Notes: generated by a model from the letters alone, not told the origin. A stretch of 64,000 bases of DNA from Pseudoxanthomonas sp. z9 (GCF_006542425.1 NZ_VFID01000016.1:186001-250000), one strand, 5' to 3'; shown: positions 34,762 to 44,462, counted from the stretch's first letter. Numbers and translations: made by a program.

Positions 34762-35061
34762 CGGAAACAGGCAACACGCCATACGCGAAAAGGCCGCGTC
34801 ATCGCGCATCCTGCCGCACGTGTTGCGCATCGATGAATTCGCCATCGTTACAGGCAGGCGAGGTGACCACATCGAGGGCCTCATCGAGGCGTGGTGGGTT
34901 TGCGCAGGAAGCTCGCGACTGACGTCGCTCCCACAGGGAGGCGTGTGGGTGGGGGCGGTCCCGGAGGCGCGGGGCGGGGCGCGCAATACGCCTGGGTACA
35001 GACAATCCGGCGCTTTCGCACGTATCATCCCCGCTCGTTTTTTTTCACCGGACCCCCCCGC
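34762..35061. other. fabH-fabD intergenic region with a REP copy
   Basis: No gene is supported. A single GGGAGCGACG-type REP element lies at 34911-34934 (on the minus strand TGTGGGAGCGACGTCAGTCG). The last 60 bases are likely the fabD promoter/leader (CGCACGTATCATCC near 35018-35031 could be a -10 region). An open frame crossing it simply extends fabD upstream. Confidence 0.5.
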
Positions 35062-36006
35062 GTGACTTCCACCCCGCTCGCATTCGTTTTCCCCGGCCAG
35101 GGCTCGCAGTCGCTCGGCATGCTGGCCGAACTGTCGGAGCTGCATCCGATCGTGCGCGAAGCGTTCGCCGAGGCCTCCGACGGCGCCGGCGTGGATCTGT
35201 GGGCGCTCTCGCAGGGCGGCCCGGAAGAAATGCTCAACCGCACCGAATACACCCAGCCGGCGCTGCTCGCCGCGGGCGTGGCGGTGTGGCGCGCGTGGCA
35301 GCAGCAGGGCGGCGCCCAACCGGCCGTGCTCGCCGGCCACAGCCTGGGTGAATACACCGCGCTGGTCGCCGCCGGCGCGCTGACGCTGCGCGACGGCGCG
35401 CACCTGGTGCGCCTGCGCGGCCAGTTGATGCAGGAAGCCGCGCCCGAAGGCGTCGGCGCGATGGCCGCCGTGCTCGGCGCCGAGGACGCCGTGGTCGCCG
35501 AAGTCTGCGAACAGGCCTCCAACGCGCGCGTGGTCGTGCCGGCCAACTACAACTCGCCCGGACAGATCGTGATCGGCGGCGACACCGAAGCCGTGGAACG
35601 CGCCATCGCCCTGCTGGGCGAGCGCGGCGTGCGCAAGGTGGTCAAGCTGGCGGTCAGCGTGCCCTCGCACACCCCGCTGATGCGCGAAGCCGCCAACCGC
35701 CTGGCCGAGGTCATGGCCGGCCTGAGCTGGCACACCCCGGCGCTGCCGGTGGTGCAGAATGTCGACGCGCGGGTGCATGCGGATCTGGACGGCCTGCGCG
35801 ACGCGCTGGTGCGCCAGCTGTACCTGCCGGTGCGCTGGACCGAATGCGTGCAGGCGCTGGCCGGGCAGGGCGTCGTCCGGGTGGCTGAATGCGGCCCCGG
35901 CAAGGTGCTGACCGGTCTGGTCAAGCGCATCGACAAGGCGCTGGACGCGCGCGCCATCGGCGGCGTCGGCGACTTCCAGGCCGCGCTGGCGGACTGGGCC
36001 GCCTGA
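35062..36006 (+). CDS. fabD: Malonyl-CoA:ACP transacylase
   Basis: This 314-residue enzyme loads malonyl groups on ACP. It starts at GTG 35062 (VTSTPLAFVFPGQGSQSLGM), with 'PGQGSQ' at 11-16, the nucleophile S94 in GHSLGE, 'VPSHTPLM' (His) and 'GPGKVLTGLVKRI'. A longer in-frame extension upstream is outside the family. fabG follows 63 bp downstream. Confidence 0.96.
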   Translation: MTSTPLAFVFPGQGSQSLGMLAELSELHPIVREAFAEASDGAGVDLWALSQGGPEEMLNRTEYTQPALLAAGVAVWRAWQQQGGAQPAVLAGHSLGEYTALVAAGALTLRDGAHLVRLRGQLMQEAAPEGVGAMAAVLGAEDAVVAEVCEQASNARVVVPANYNSPGQIVIGGDTEAVERAIALLGERGVRKVVKLAVSVPSHTPLMREAANRLAEVMAGLSWHTPALPVVQNVDARVHADLDGLRDALVRQLYLPVRWTECVQALAGQGVVRVAECGPGKVLTGLVKRIDKALDARAIGGVGDFQAALADWAA

Positions 36007-36069
36007 GCCCCGCCGCTCCATCCTTCCGGCGCGCGCATCGCGCGCGCCCCTGATTCCGAGGACCCCGCA

Positions 36070-36813
36070 ATGAGCAAACCCCTGCAAGGCGAAATCGCTC
36101 TCGTCACCGGCGCCAGCCGCGGCATCGGCGCGGCCATCGCCGATGAGCTCGCCGCCCAGGGCGCGACCGTCATCGGCACCGCCACCACCGCTGGTGGCGC
36201 GCAGGCCATCGGCGAGCGCCTGGCCGAGCGCGGCGGCCACGGCCGCGAACTCAACGTCACCGATGCGGCCGCCGTCGAGGCGCTGATCGAGGACATCGCC
36301 AAGCAGTTCGGTCCGGTCTCGATCCTGGTCAACAACGCCGGCATCACCCGCGACAACCTGCTCATGCGCATGAAGGACGAGGACTGGCAGGCCATCCTCG
36401 ACACCAACCTCACCAGCGTCTACCGCACCTCCAAGGCGGTGATGCGCGGCATGATGAAGGCGCGCAAGGGCCGCATCGTCAACATCGCCTCGGTCATCGG
36501 CGTCACCGGCAACGCGGGGCAGGCCAACTACGCCGCCGCCAAGGCCGGCATCATCGCCTTCTCCAAGTCGCTGGCCAAGGAAATCGGCAGCCGCGGCGTC
36601 ACCGTCAATGTGGTCGCGCCCGGCTTCATCGACACCGACATGACCAAGTCGCTGCCGGAAGACGCCAAGAACGCCATGCTCGGCCAGATCGCGCTCGGAC
36701 GCTTCGGCGAACCGGCCGACATCGCCCGCGCGGTCGCGTTCCTGGCCGGCCCCTTGGCCGGCTACATCACCGGCGAGACCTTGCACGTCAACGGCGGCAT
36801 GTACATGCCGTAA
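36070..36813 (+). CDS. fabG: 3-oxoacyl-ACP reductase
   Basis: This 247-residue SDR reduces beta-ketoacyl-ACP with NADPH. It has 'VTGASRGIGAAIADEL' (cofactor), 'LVNNAGITRDNLLMRM', the catalytic Ser in 'NIASVIG', 'YAAAKAGI' (YxxxK) and 'VAPGFIDTDMT'. Canonical in length and motifs. Confidence 0.97.
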   Translation: MSKPLQGEIALVTGASRGIGAAIADELAAQGATVIGTATTAGGAQAIGERLAERGGHGRELNVTDAAAVEALIEDIAKQFGPVSILVNNAGITRDNLLMRMKDEDWQAILDTNLTSVYRTSKAVMRGMMKARKGRIVNIASVIGVTGNAGQANYAAAKAGIIAFSKSLAKEIGSRGVTVNVVAPGFIDTDMTKSLPEDAKNAMLGQIALGRFGEPADIARAVAFLAGPLAGYITGETLHVNGGMYMP

Positions 36814-36960
36814 CAAAAAATAGCGGTAAGTGGTTGATTTGGTGACGGATCCGGGCATCTGCCCGCCGCCGCCGGTTTCCACTACACTATCCCCCGGTTT
36901 GCCATCGCCAAGCGTGGCAATATCAACTAGTCACCCAATCTCCGTCTGGAGCGATATCCA
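36814..36960 (+). promoter_or_regulatory. acpP upstream region
   Basis: The 147-bp gap before acpP contains a plausible -10 (TACACT within CACTACACTATC, about 36880-36890) and a short hairpin (CCGGGCATCTGCCCG near 36850). acpP needs much higher expression than fabG, so a separate promoter is expected. Exact promoter not proven. Confidence 0.4.
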
Positions 36961-37200
36961 ATGAGCAGCATCGAAGAACGCGTCAAGAAAATCGTCGTCG
37001 AACAACTCGGCGTGAAGGAAGAAGAAGTCACCAACAGCGCATCGTTCGTCGATGACCTGGGCGCCGACTCGCTGGACACCGTTGAACTGGTGATGGCGCT
37101 GGAAGAAGAGTTCGAGTGCGAAATTCCGGACGAAGAAGCCGAAAAGATCACTTCGGTGCAGCAGGCCATCGACTACGTCAAGGCCCACGTCAAGGCGTAA
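36961..37200 (+). CDS. acpP: Acyl carrier protein
   Basis: This 79-residue acidic protein carries the 4'-phosphopantetheine site S37 in GADSLD. It starts [18 protein letters not shown] and is typical in length. It carries growing acyl chains for the Fab enzymes and for lipid A synthesis. Confidence 0.98.
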   Translation: MSSIEERVKKIVVEQLGVKEEEVTNSASFVDDLGADSLDTVELVMALEEEFECEIPDEEAEKITSVQQAIDYVKAHVKA

Positions 37201-37319
37201 GCCCGGCGTTCTGAAGTCTTCGTGTCGGGGCCGCGAATGCGGCCCCGCGCGTGTCCGGGGTCGCACCGCCCGGCAAGCAAAACGGGCGTACCGAAACAAA
37301 TGCATTTGAGGAGCGTGTT

Positions 37320-38558
37320 ATGAGCCGGCGTCGCGTCGTCATTACGGGAATGGGTTTGGTGTCGCCGCTGGGCAACGACATGGCCACCAGCTGGGATGGC
37401 ATCGTCAACGGCCGTTCCGGCATCGGTCCGGTCACCTCGTTCGATGTGTCGGCCTACACCACCCAGATCGCGGGCGAAATCCGCAACTTCGATCCCACCA
37501 CCTTCGTCTCCCCCAAGGACGCGAAGAAGATGGATCCGTTCATCCACTACGGCATCGCCGCCTCCTTCATGGCGCTGGACGATTCCGGACTGGAAATCAC
37601 CGAAGCCAATGGCGAGCGCATCGGCGCCATCATCGGCTCGGGCATCGGCGGCATCCACGGCATCGAGGAACAGACCATCAAGCTGCACGAAGGCGGCCCG
37701 CGCAAGGTCTCGCCGTTCTACGTGCCCAGCACCATCATCAACATGCTGCCCGGCCAGCTGTCGATCCTGAAGGGCATCAAGGGCCCGAGTTTCTCGGTCG
37801 TCTCGGCCTGTGCCACCTCCAACCATTCCATCGGCGTGGCCATGCGCGCCATCCAGTACGGCGATGCCGACGTGATGGTCGCCGGCGGCGCCGAACTCGG
37901 CTCCTCGCCGACCTCCATGGCCGGCTTCTGCACCATGAAGGCCATGTCCACCCGCAACGACGATCCCACCCGCGCCTCGCGCCCGTGGGATCGCGATCGC
38001 GACGGCTTCGTGCTGGGCGACGGCGCGGGCGTGCTGATCCTGGAAGAGTACGAACACGCCAAGGCGCGCGGCGCGCGCATCTATGCGGAACTGGCCGGCT
38101 TCGGCGCCAGCTCCGACGCCCACCACATGACCGCCCCCAGCGAAAACGGCGAAGGCCCGGCCCGCTGCCTGGTCGCGGCCATGAAGGACGCCGGCATCAC
38201 CGCCGAACAGGTCGAATACCTCAACGCGCACGGCACCTCCACCCCGCAGGGCGACCTCGCCGAAACCCTGGCCATCAAGCGCGCGCTGGGCGACCACGCG
38301 TACAAGATCATGGTCAGCTCCACCAAGTCGATGACCGGCCACCTGCTGGGCGCGGCCGGCGGCGCGGAAGCCATCTTCTCCGTGCTGGCGATCCACCACG
38401 GCATCATTCCGCCGACCATCAACCTGGACAACCCGAGCGAAGGCTGCGACCTGGACTACGTCCCGCACACCGCGCGCGAAAAGAAGATCGACATCGCGGT
38501 GTCCAATGGTTTCGGCTTCGGCGGAACGAACGGCACGCTGGTGTTCAAGCGGATCTGA
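37320..38558 (+). CDS. fabF: Beta-ketoacyl-ACP synthase II
   Basis: This 412-residue elongating ketosynthase has C164 in 'SACATSNHS', histidines in 'NAHGTSTPQGD' and 'STKSMTGHLLGAAGG' in pattern, and ends 'GFGGTNGTLVFKRI'. It starts at the ATG at 37320 (MSRRRVVITGMGLVSP), preceded by GAGGAG. A strong terminator follows. Confidence 0.97.
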   Translation: MSRRRVVITGMGLVSPLGNDMATSWDGIVNGRSGIGPVTSFDVSAYTTQIAGEIRNFDPTTFVSPKDAKKMDPFIHYGIAASFMALDDSGLEITEANGERIGAIIGSGIGGIHGIEEQTIKLHEGGPRKVSPFYVPSTIINMLPGQLSILKGIKGPSFSVVSACATSNHSIGVAMRAIQYGDADVMVAGGAELGSSPTSMAGFCTMKAMSTRNDDPTRASRPWDRDRDGFVLGDGAGVLILEEYEHAKARGARIYAELAGFGASSDAHHMTAPSENGEGPARCLVAAMKDAGITAEQVEYLNAHGTSTPQGDLAETLAIKRALGDHAYKIMVSSTKSMTGHLLGAAGGAEAIFSVLAIHHGIIPPTINLDNPSEGCDLDYVPHTAREKKIDIAVSNGFGFGGTNGTLVFKRI

Positions 38559-38588
38559 GGCTCGGGCGACATCGCGCGATATACGAAA

Positions 38589-38616
38589 CCCCTCGCTGGA
38601 AGGCGAGGGGTTTTTT
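38589..38616 (+). terminator. Terminator after fabF
   Basis: Stem CCCCTCGC / GCGAGGGG with a loop of about 6 bases, then TTTTTT. Confidence 0.9.
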
Positions 38617-38636
38617 GTTTGCTCATGGGAAAAGCG

Positions 38637-38770
38637 CCCCCATCCGCCCTGTCGGGCACCTTCCCCCGCAGGCGGGGGAAGAGACTTTCGTTGCAGTTCA
38701 CGGGAAGGTTGATACATCGCCCTTCCCCCGCGTTGCGGGGGAAGGTGCCCGAAGGGCGGATGGGGGCACG
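38637..38770. repeat. Inverted pair of CCCCCATCCGCCC repeats
   Basis: Two copies face each other: CCCCCATCCGCCCTGTCGGG with CTTCCCCCGCAGGCGGGGGA at 38637-38688, and the inverse GAAGGTGCCCGAAGGGCGGA ending at 38770. Same family as the cluster at 40201-40899. Confidence 0.8.
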
Positions 38771-38835
38771 CCGCGATGTCTCCACCCACCACATCCGGCA
38801 CAATGCACCCTGCTTCCCCGCGCCCCCGCAAGACC

Positions 38836-40200
38836 ATGATCGAAACCCGCGCGCTGTCCCCCGACACCGATCTGCTGGCTCTGCACCGGCGCGATCCAGC
38901 GCGCTATCCGGTGCTGCTGGAATCGGTCGCCTCCGGCACCGTGCAGGGACGCTGGGACCTGCTGCTGATGGCCGCCGAAGGCGAGGGCTTCACCCTGCAT
39001 CACGACGGCCGCGTGCGCGATCTGCACGGCATGCAACAGGACACCAACTTCCTCGACACCCTCGACGCCCACTGGCACGCCGCGCGCATCGATCGCGAGG
39101 AACCGCGCTGGCCGTTTCGCGGCGGCTGGGCCTTGCTGCTGGCCTACGAACTGGCCGGCGAAGTCGAACCCGTCCTGCAACTGCCCCCGCGCGATGACGA
39201 CGCGCGCATGCCCATCGCCGTCGCCCTGCGCTGTCCCGCCGCCATCCTGCGCGACCGCGGCACCGGCGACTGCGTGGCCATCGCCGAACGGGGCCATGCC
39301 GCATTGCTCGACCGCATCGCCGCCGACCTCGCTGCACCCGCACCGGCGTTGCCTGCCTGGCATCCGCCACTGCGCATCGACGAGGACGCCCCCGAACGCT
39401 TCACCGACGGCGTCGTCCGCATCCTCGACTACCTCGCCGCCGGCGACGTCTTCCAGGTCAACCTCTCGCGCGCCTGGAAGGCGTGGTTCGACGGCACCCT
39501 GGAACCTTCAACGCTGTACGCGCGCCTGCGCACCGCCAATCCCGCACCGTTCGCCGGCCTGTTCGCGGGGCAGGGCTGGGCCGTGGTCAGCTCCTCGCCC
39601 GAACGCCTCGTCTCCGTGCGCGGCGACGTGGTCGAAACCCGCCCCATCGCCGGTACCCGCCCGCGCTTTCCCGGCGACGATGACGCCGCCCGCATCCGCG
39701 AACTCGTCGGCCATCCCAAGGAACGCGCCGAGCACGTCATGCTCATCGATCTGGAACGCAACGACCTGGGCCGCGTCTGCCTGCCCGGCAGCGTGCAGGT
39801 CGACGAACTGATGACCGTCGAAAGCTACGCCCACGTCCACCACATCGTCAGCAACGTGCGCGGCCACCTAAAACCCGACGCCACGCCCGGCCAGGTCATC
39901 CGCGCCACCTTCCCCGGCGGCACCATCACCGGCTGCCCCAAGGTGCGCTGCATGCAGATCATCGCCGAACTGGAACAGGTCGCCCGCGGCGCCTACACCG
40001 GCGCCTTCGGCTGGCTCAACCGCGACGGCGACCTGGACCTCAACATCCTCATCCGCAGCGCCGAAGTCCTCCCGCGCGACGGCGGCACCGAAGTCCGCTT
40101 CCGCACCGGCGCTGGCATCGTCGCCGACTCCATCCCCGACCGCGAACTCGACGAAACCCGCGCCAAAGCCCGCGGCGTCCTGAAAGCCCTGGAAGCCTGA
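38836..40200 (+). CDS. pabB: Aminodeoxychorismate synthase component I
   Basis: This 454-residue chorismate-binding enzyme turns chorismate and glutamine-derived ammonia (from PabA) into aminodeoxychorismate for folate. It has 'YLAAGDVFQVNLSRAW', 'SSSPERLVSVRGDVVETRPIAGTRPR' in pattern, 'HVMLIDLERNDLGRVC', 'TFPGGTITGCPKVRCMQII' (PabB rather than TrpE type) and 'RTGAGIVADSIPDRE'. It starts at the ATG at 38836. pabB between fabF and mltG is typical of this group (pabC is missing here). Confidence 0.94.
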   Translation: MIETRALSPDTDLLALHRRDPARYPVLLESVASGTVQGRWDLLLMAAEGEGFTLHHDGRVRDLHGMQQDTNFLDTLDAHWHAARIDREEPRWPFRGGWALLLAYELAGEVEPVLQLPPRDDDARMPIAVALRCPAAILRDRGTGDCVAIAERGHAALLDRIAADLAAPAPALPAWHPPLRIDEDAPERFTDGVVRILDYLAAGDVFQVNLSRAWKAWFDGTLEPSTLYARLRTANPAPFAGLFAGQGWAVVSSSPERLVSVRGDVVETRPIAGTRPRFPGDDDAARIRELVGHPKERAEHVMLIDLERNDLGRVCLPGSVQVDELMTVESYAHVHHIVSNVRGHLKPDATPGQVIRATFPGGTITGCPKVRCMQIIAELEQVARGAYTGAFGWLNRDGDLDLNILIRSAEVLPRDGGTEVRFRTGAGIVADSIPDRELDETRAKARGVLKALEA

Positions 40201-40899
40201 CCGACTCTCTTATCCCGGTTTGCAGGGAAGAGATTTGCGTAGGGATTTTTGGGCCGTCATTACGGCGCAAGCCGGTAGGTGGGGTGGGCGCGGAGCGTGC
40301 CCCCATCCGCCCTCCGGGCACCTTCCCCCGCTCTGCGGGGGAAGGGACTCGCCTCGCGATTTTCGAGGCATGCCGCCCCCGCATATCCGCAAAGAAAACG
40401 GCCCTTCCCCCGCAACGCGGGGGAAGGTGCCCCAACGGGGCGGATGGGGGCAGCCTTCCCGCGACTCACCCACAGCCCCCTTTCGTCATCCCGGCGAACG
40501 CCCGGACCCATCTCCGCGCACCTCGCCCAAATGCATTCCGGCCCCCACCGAAATAACAACCCAAAACCCCAACGAAAGTCCCTTCCCCCGCAACGCGGGG
40601 GAAGGTGCCCGAAGGGCGGATGGGGGCAGCCTTTCCGCGACTCACCCACAGCCCCTTTCGTCATCCCGACGAACGCCCGGACCCATCTCCGCGCACCTCG
40701 CCCAAATGCATTCCAGCCCCCACCGAAATAACAACCAAAACCCCAACGCAAGTCCCTTCCCCCGCAAAGCGGGGGAAGGTGCCCGAAGGGCGGATGGGGG
40801 CACGCTTTTCCCCACACCCCCAACCCCACCTGTCAACCCATCGCCCCCTTAACACCGAGCGGTTATCCTCCCCAGCTTCCGTCCCACTCCGAGACCTAC
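40201..40899. repeat. Cluster of palindromic and tandem repeats (no gene)
   Basis: A 700-bp gap. Hairpin repeats CCCTTCCCCCGCAACGCGGG with GAAGGTGCCCGAAGGGCGGA occur at 40402, 40580 and 40754. An inverted copy (GCCCCCATCCGCCCTCCGGG) starts near 40299. The three copies lie in a 174-178 bp tandem unit that also contains TCATCCCGGCGAACGCCCGG and ACCTCGCCCAAATGCATTCC. Copies differ by few bases. The last 80 bp lead into mltG. Confidence 0.85.
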
Positions 40900-41967
40900 G
40901 TGGCTTCAGGTTGCAAAAGCGGCTGCCGCAACATCGTCATCGTCCTGATTCTGCTGCTGCTGGCCGCGGCCGCCGGCGGCGCCTGGCTGTACCAGCGCTA
41001 CCATGGCTTCGCCGATGAACCGCTCACCGGCCTCAAGGGCGATCAGGTCATCGAAGTCGCCAGCGGCGACGCCTTCGGCACCGTCCTGCGCAAGCTGCGC
41101 GACCAGGGCGTGACCGACGGCCAGAACATCGAATGGCAACTGCTCGCCCGCGAACTCGACGCCGCCGGCAAGCTCAAGGTCGGCGAATACGCCCTGCAAC
41201 CCGGCACCACCCCGCGCGACCTGCTCACCCGCATGCGCGACGGCAAGACCGTGCAATACCGTTTCACCATCGTCGAAGGCTGGAACATCCGCCAACTGCG
41301 CAACGCGCTGAAAGCCGCCACCCCGCTCAAGCAGGAAACCGCCCAGCTCGACGATGCCGCGCTGATGAAGGCGCTCGGCCACGCCGGCCAGCATCCCGAA
41401 GGCCGCTTCCTGCCCGAGACCTACGTCTACACCCGCCGCGAAACCGACCTCGACGTGCTCAAGCGCGCCTACGACGCCATGGACAAGGCGCTCGCCAGCG
41501 CTTGGGCCGAACGCGACCCGCAGGCGCCGCTGGCCTCGCCGGAGGAAGCGCTCATCCTCGCCTCCATCGTCGAAAAGGAAACCGGCATCGCCTCCGAGCG
41601 CCCGGCCATCGCCGGTGTATTCGCCCGTCGCCTGAAAATCGGCATGCGCCTGCAGACCGATCCCACCGTCATCTACGGCCTGGGCAGCGGCTATGACGGC
41701 AACATCCGCAAGCGCGACCTGCTGGCCGACACGCCCTACAACACCTACACCCGCACCGGCCTGCCGCCCACGCCCATCGCCATGCCCGGCGTGGACGCCC
41801 TGCGCGCGGCGGTCAAACCCGAAGCCGGCGACGCGCTGTACTTCGTCGCCGTCGGCGACGGCAGCGGCAAGCACGTGTTCTCCGCTTCGCTGGACCAGCA
41901 CAACGCCGCCGTCGCCCGTTACCTCGTCACCCGCCGGGAGACCCTCGACAAGGCGGCGCAACCATGA
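40900..41967 (+). CDS. mltG: Endolytic murein transglycosylase MltG
   Basis: This 355-residue inner-membrane enzyme has one N-terminal helix (about 13-32) and a YceG domain, and is thought to terminate glycan strands. It has '[13 protein letters not shown]', '[13 protein letters not shown]' (PETY), '[13 protein letters not shown]' (catalytic Glu, IVEKET), '[13 protein letters not shown]', '[18 protein letters not shown]' and '[16 protein letters not shown]'. The start codon is GTG at 40900. Its stop overlaps tmk by four bases. Confidence 0.95.
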   Translation: MASGCKSGCRNIVIVLILLLLAAAAGGAWLYQRYHGFADEPLTGLKGDQVIEVASGDAFGTVLRKLRDQGVTDGQNIEWQLLARELDAAGKLKVGEYALQPGTTPRDLLTRMRDGKTVQYRFTIVEGWNIRQLRNALKAATPLKQETAQLDDAALMKALGHAGQHPEGRFLPETYVYTRRETDLDVLKRAYDAMDKALASAWAERDPQAPLASPEEALILASIVEKETGIASERPAIAGVFARRLKIGMRLQTDPTVIYGLGSGYDGNIRKRDLLADTPYNTYTRTGLPPTPIAMPGVDALRAAVKPEAGDALYFVAVGDGSGKHVFSASLDQHNAAVARYLVTRRETLDKAAQP

Positions 41968-42620
41968 CGCAATCCGTCCTCAGCCATCCGCACTTCATCA
42001 GCCTGGAAGGCGGCGAGGGCGCCGGCAAGACCAGCGCCATCACCGCCCTGCGCGATCTGTTGCAGGCGCGCGGCCACGAAGTCGTACTCACCCGCGAACC
42101 CGGCGGCACCCCGCTGGCCGAACGCATCCGCGAGCTCGTCCTCAACCCGCGCGACGAACCGCTGCATGCCGACACCGAACTGTTGCTCGTGTTCGCCGCC
42201 CGCGCCCAGCACGTGCGCCAGGTCATCCGTCCGGCGCTGCAACGCGGCGCCTTCGTCGTCAGCGATCGCTTCACCGATTCCAGCTACGCCTACCAGGGCG
42301 CCGGCCGCGGCCTGGACGCGCGCTGGATTGCCGAACTGGAACGCCAGGCCGTCGGCATCAAGCCCGGCCTGACCCTGCTGCTGGATCTGGACGTGCGCGA
42401 AGGCCGCGCCCGCGCCGCCGGTCGCGACCTCTGGCCCGATCGCATCGAAAGCGAACAGGACGACTTCTTCGAACGCGTGCGCCAGGGCTTCCGCCAGCGC
42501 GCCGCCGAGGAACCGCAGCGCTTCCGCCTGATCGACGCCAGCCAGACCCCGGCCCAGGTCGGCGCCGCCGTGCGCGACGCCCTCTGGCAATGGCTGGAAA
42601 CCCTCGAAACCCTGGAATGA
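41964..42620 (+). CDS. tmk: Thymidylate kinase
   Basis: This 218-residue kinase turns dTMP into dTDP. The P-loop is '[14 protein letters not shown]' with '[18 protein letters not shown]'. The substrate site is '[19 protein letters not shown]' (DRY/F) and the LID is '[14 protein letters not shown]'. ATG overlaps the mltG stop. holB follows after 18 bp. Confidence 0.96.
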   Translation: MTQSVLSHPHFISLEGGEGAGKTSAITALRDLLQARGHEVVLTREPGGTPLAERIRELVLNPRDEPLHADTELLLVFAARAQHVRQVIRPALQRGAFVVSDRFTDSSYAYQGAGRGLDARWIAELERQAVGIKPGLTLLLDLDVREGRARAAGRDLWPDRIESEQDDFFERVRQGFRQRAAEEPQRFRLIDASQTPAQVGAAVRDALWQWLETLETLE

Positions 42621-42638
42621 TGTGGAAGTGACCCCGGA

Positions 42639-43601
42639 ATGACCGAGTTCTCGCCCTGGCAGCAACGCGCCTACGACCACGCCGTCGCCGCCCTGGACGG
42701 TGGCCGCATGGGCCACGGCCTGCTCATCTGCGGACCGGCCGGACTGGGCAAGCGCGCCGTCGCCGAACGGCTGGCCTTGCATGTGTTGTCCGGTGGCAAT
42801 GCCGCGCAGGCCCAACGCGCCGCCGCGCTGATGGCCGCCGGCACCCATCCGGATTTGCAGGTGGTGTCCTTTGGCTTGACCAAGGATGGCACCAAGCTGC
42901 GCACCGAGATTGTCATCGACCAGATTCGCGACCTCTCGCAGAAGCTCGCGCTCACCCCGCAATACGGCAGCGCCCAGGTCGCCCTCATCGACCCGGCCGA
43001 CGCCATCAACCGCTCGGCCTGCAACGCCCTGCTCAAGACCCTGGAAGAACCCGCGCCCGGCCGCTACCTGTGGCTGCTCAGCGCCCAACCCGCGCGCCTG
43101 CCGGCCACCATCCGCAGCCGCTGCCAGCGGCTGGAATTCCGCCTGCCGCCACGCGCCGAGGCACTGGAGTGGCTGCAAGGGCAGGGCCACACCGCCGCCG
43201 CCGCGCAGGAAGCCCTGGACGCCGCCCGCGGCCATCCCGGCCTGGCCGACCAGTGGCTGCGCGAGGACGGCCTGGCCCTGCGCAAGCAGGTCGCCAGCGA
43301 CCTGGACAAGCTCGCCCGCGGCCAGCTGGGCGTGGTGGAAACCGCGCAGAAGTGGGCCAACGACGAACTGGCCGACGCCCGCCTGCGCCACGCCGCCGAT
43401 CTGGCCCTGGCCCGCGCCAGCGACGCCGGCTTGACCGACACCGCCCGATTGACCAAGCTGGCCGCGTGGTTCGACGCCGCCAACCGGACAAGGGATTTGC
43501 TGCGTACCACCGTCCGGGGGGATCTGGCGGTGGCCGAACTGCTGCTGCTGTGGACGCGACAGATGGGCGAACCGCGCCCCACCCGCGCCGCACGCGGCTG
43601 A
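42639..43601 (+). CDS. holB: DNA polymerase III delta' subunit
   Basis: This 320-residue clamp-loader subunit starts 'MTEFSPWQQRAYDHAVAAL'. It has 'GHGLLICGPAGLGKRAVAERLA' (P-loop-like), 'VALIDPADAINRSACNALLKTLEEPAPG' in pattern, and 'IRSRCQRLEFRLP' (arginine finger SRC). The four-cysteine zinc module of dnaX and most delta' is not visible, which is also true for some relatives. It lies between tmk and pilZ as expected. Confidence 0.95.
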   Translation: MTEFSPWQQRAYDHAVAALDGGRMGHGLLICGPAGLGKRAVAERLALHVLSGGNAAQAQRAAALMAAGTHPDLQVVSFGLTKDGTKLRTEIVIDQIRDLSQKLALTPQYGSAQVALIDPADAINRSACNALLKTLEEPAPGRYLWLLSAQPARLPATIRSRCQRLEFRLPPRAEALEWLQGQGHTAAAAQEALDAARGHPGLADQWLREDGLALRKQVASDLDKLARGQLGVVETAQKWANDELADARLRHAADLALARASDAGLTDTARLTKLAAWFDAANRTRDLLRTTVRGDLAVAELLLLWTRQMGEPRPTRAARG

Positions 43602-43626
43602 CGTCACAAGGAGCAAGGGGACACCG

Positions 43627-43986
43627 ATGAACACACCCGCCGCCACCGGTCGCCAGGGCATCCTGTCGCTCGCCGTCAAGGACAAGGCCGCCCTCTACAA
43701 CGCCTACATGCCCTTCATGAAGGGTGGCGGCATCTTCGTCCCCACCCCCAAGCGCTACTTCCTGGGCGACGAAGTCTTCCTCCTGCTCACCCTCCCCGAA
43801 TCCACCGAACGCCTGCCCGTCGCCGGCAAGGTGGTGTGGGTGACCCCCGCCGGCGCCCAGGGCGCCCGCACCGCCGGCATCGGCGTGCAATTCCCCGACA
43901 ACAGCGATGGCGAAGCCATCAAGAACCGCATCGAGACCATCCTGGCCGGCACGCTGAACGCGGATAAGCCGACGCATACAATGTAG
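43627..43986 (+). CDS. pilZ: PilZ-domain protein (type IV pilus assembly PilZ)
   Basis: This 119-residue single-domain protein has 'MKGGGIFVPTPKRYFLGDEVFLLLTLPES' in pattern, 'VAGKVVWVTPAG' and 'GIGVQFPDNS'. It lacks the N-terminal RxxxR arginines required for c-di-GMP binding, as in the founding PilZ, so it acts by protein contacts (FimX/PilB in Xanthomonas). It is the last gene of the conserved block; the genes after it are foreign in base composition. tatD, common at this place, is missing. Confidence 0.93.
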   Translation: MNTPAATGRQGILSLAVKDKAALYNAYMPFMKGGGIFVPTPKRYFLGDEVFLLLTLPESTERLPVAGKVVWVTPAGAQGARTAGIGVQFPDNSDGEAIKNRIETILAGTLNADKPTHTM

Positions 43987-44016
43987 TGATTGGAAATAAG
44001 GATATGGAGTGCAGGG

Positions 44017-44448
44017 ATGGCAGAAAAGTACGACGTCGCCGCTAAGCGCCATCTTGAGACTGCGACCACTTTGCTGGATGAGACCAAGCTAGATGACGCT
44101 GGTTATCACTATGGAATTTCTGGTGAGACCGCCATCAAGTTTGCACTTACTCAAGCAGGTCTCTCACGTCAGCTGGTGGCATTAAATAGAAACAATCCCC
44201 TAAGGGCGCATCTCCCTAGCATTAAGCAATTGATTAAAAGTGCTGAAATTCTCATTTCCACACATGCTCGCGGTCGAATGTCTTCTCCGATCGCTGCCGT
44301 GTTGTTGGATGCTTCGTTGCAAACGCGGTTTGCTGGCTGGGATATCAACATCAGGTATGCAGACGAGAGGCATTGTCCCCTAAGGGAAGAGCAAGTACTG
44401 GAATGGCGCAATGATGCCGAGTATCTAGTGCAGAATTTAGTTTTCTAA
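44017..44448 (+). CDS. HEPN-like helical protein (first gene of AT-rich cassette)
   Basis: This 143-residue soluble protein starts MAEKYDVAAKRHLETATTLL. The section 'LDDAGYHYGISGETAIKFAL' resembles the HEPN pattern seen in helical nucleic-acid-binding proteins ('AGYHYG..GE.A.K..L'). The catalytic RxxxxH motif is absent, so it would be a non-nuclease HEPN partner. GGAG lies 7 bases before the ATG; I chose this over the in-frame TTG at 43990. The gene starts 30 bp after pilZ and is visibly A+T-richer. 14 bp separate it from the next gene. Family call is tentative. Confidence 0.8.
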   Translation: MAEKYDVAAKRHLETATTLLDETKLDDAGYHYGISGETAIKFALTQAGLSRQLVALNRNNPLRAHLPSIKQLIKSAEILISTHARGRMSSPIAAVLLDASLQTRFAGWDINIRYADERHCPLREEQVLEWRNDAEYLVQNLVF

Positions 44449-44462
44449 TTAAGGATCGTCGT

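Noticed and set aside
33655-36882. 1075-codon reverse frame opposite fabH-fabD-fabG
   Set aside because: Antisense to three well-identified genes. Long antisense frames are common at this GC content; composition is not protein-like.
8131-40804. CRISPR array in the repeat-rich gaps
   Set aside because: Repeats are palindromic or long tandem units with near-identical spacers, not short direct repeats with unique spacers; no cas genes.
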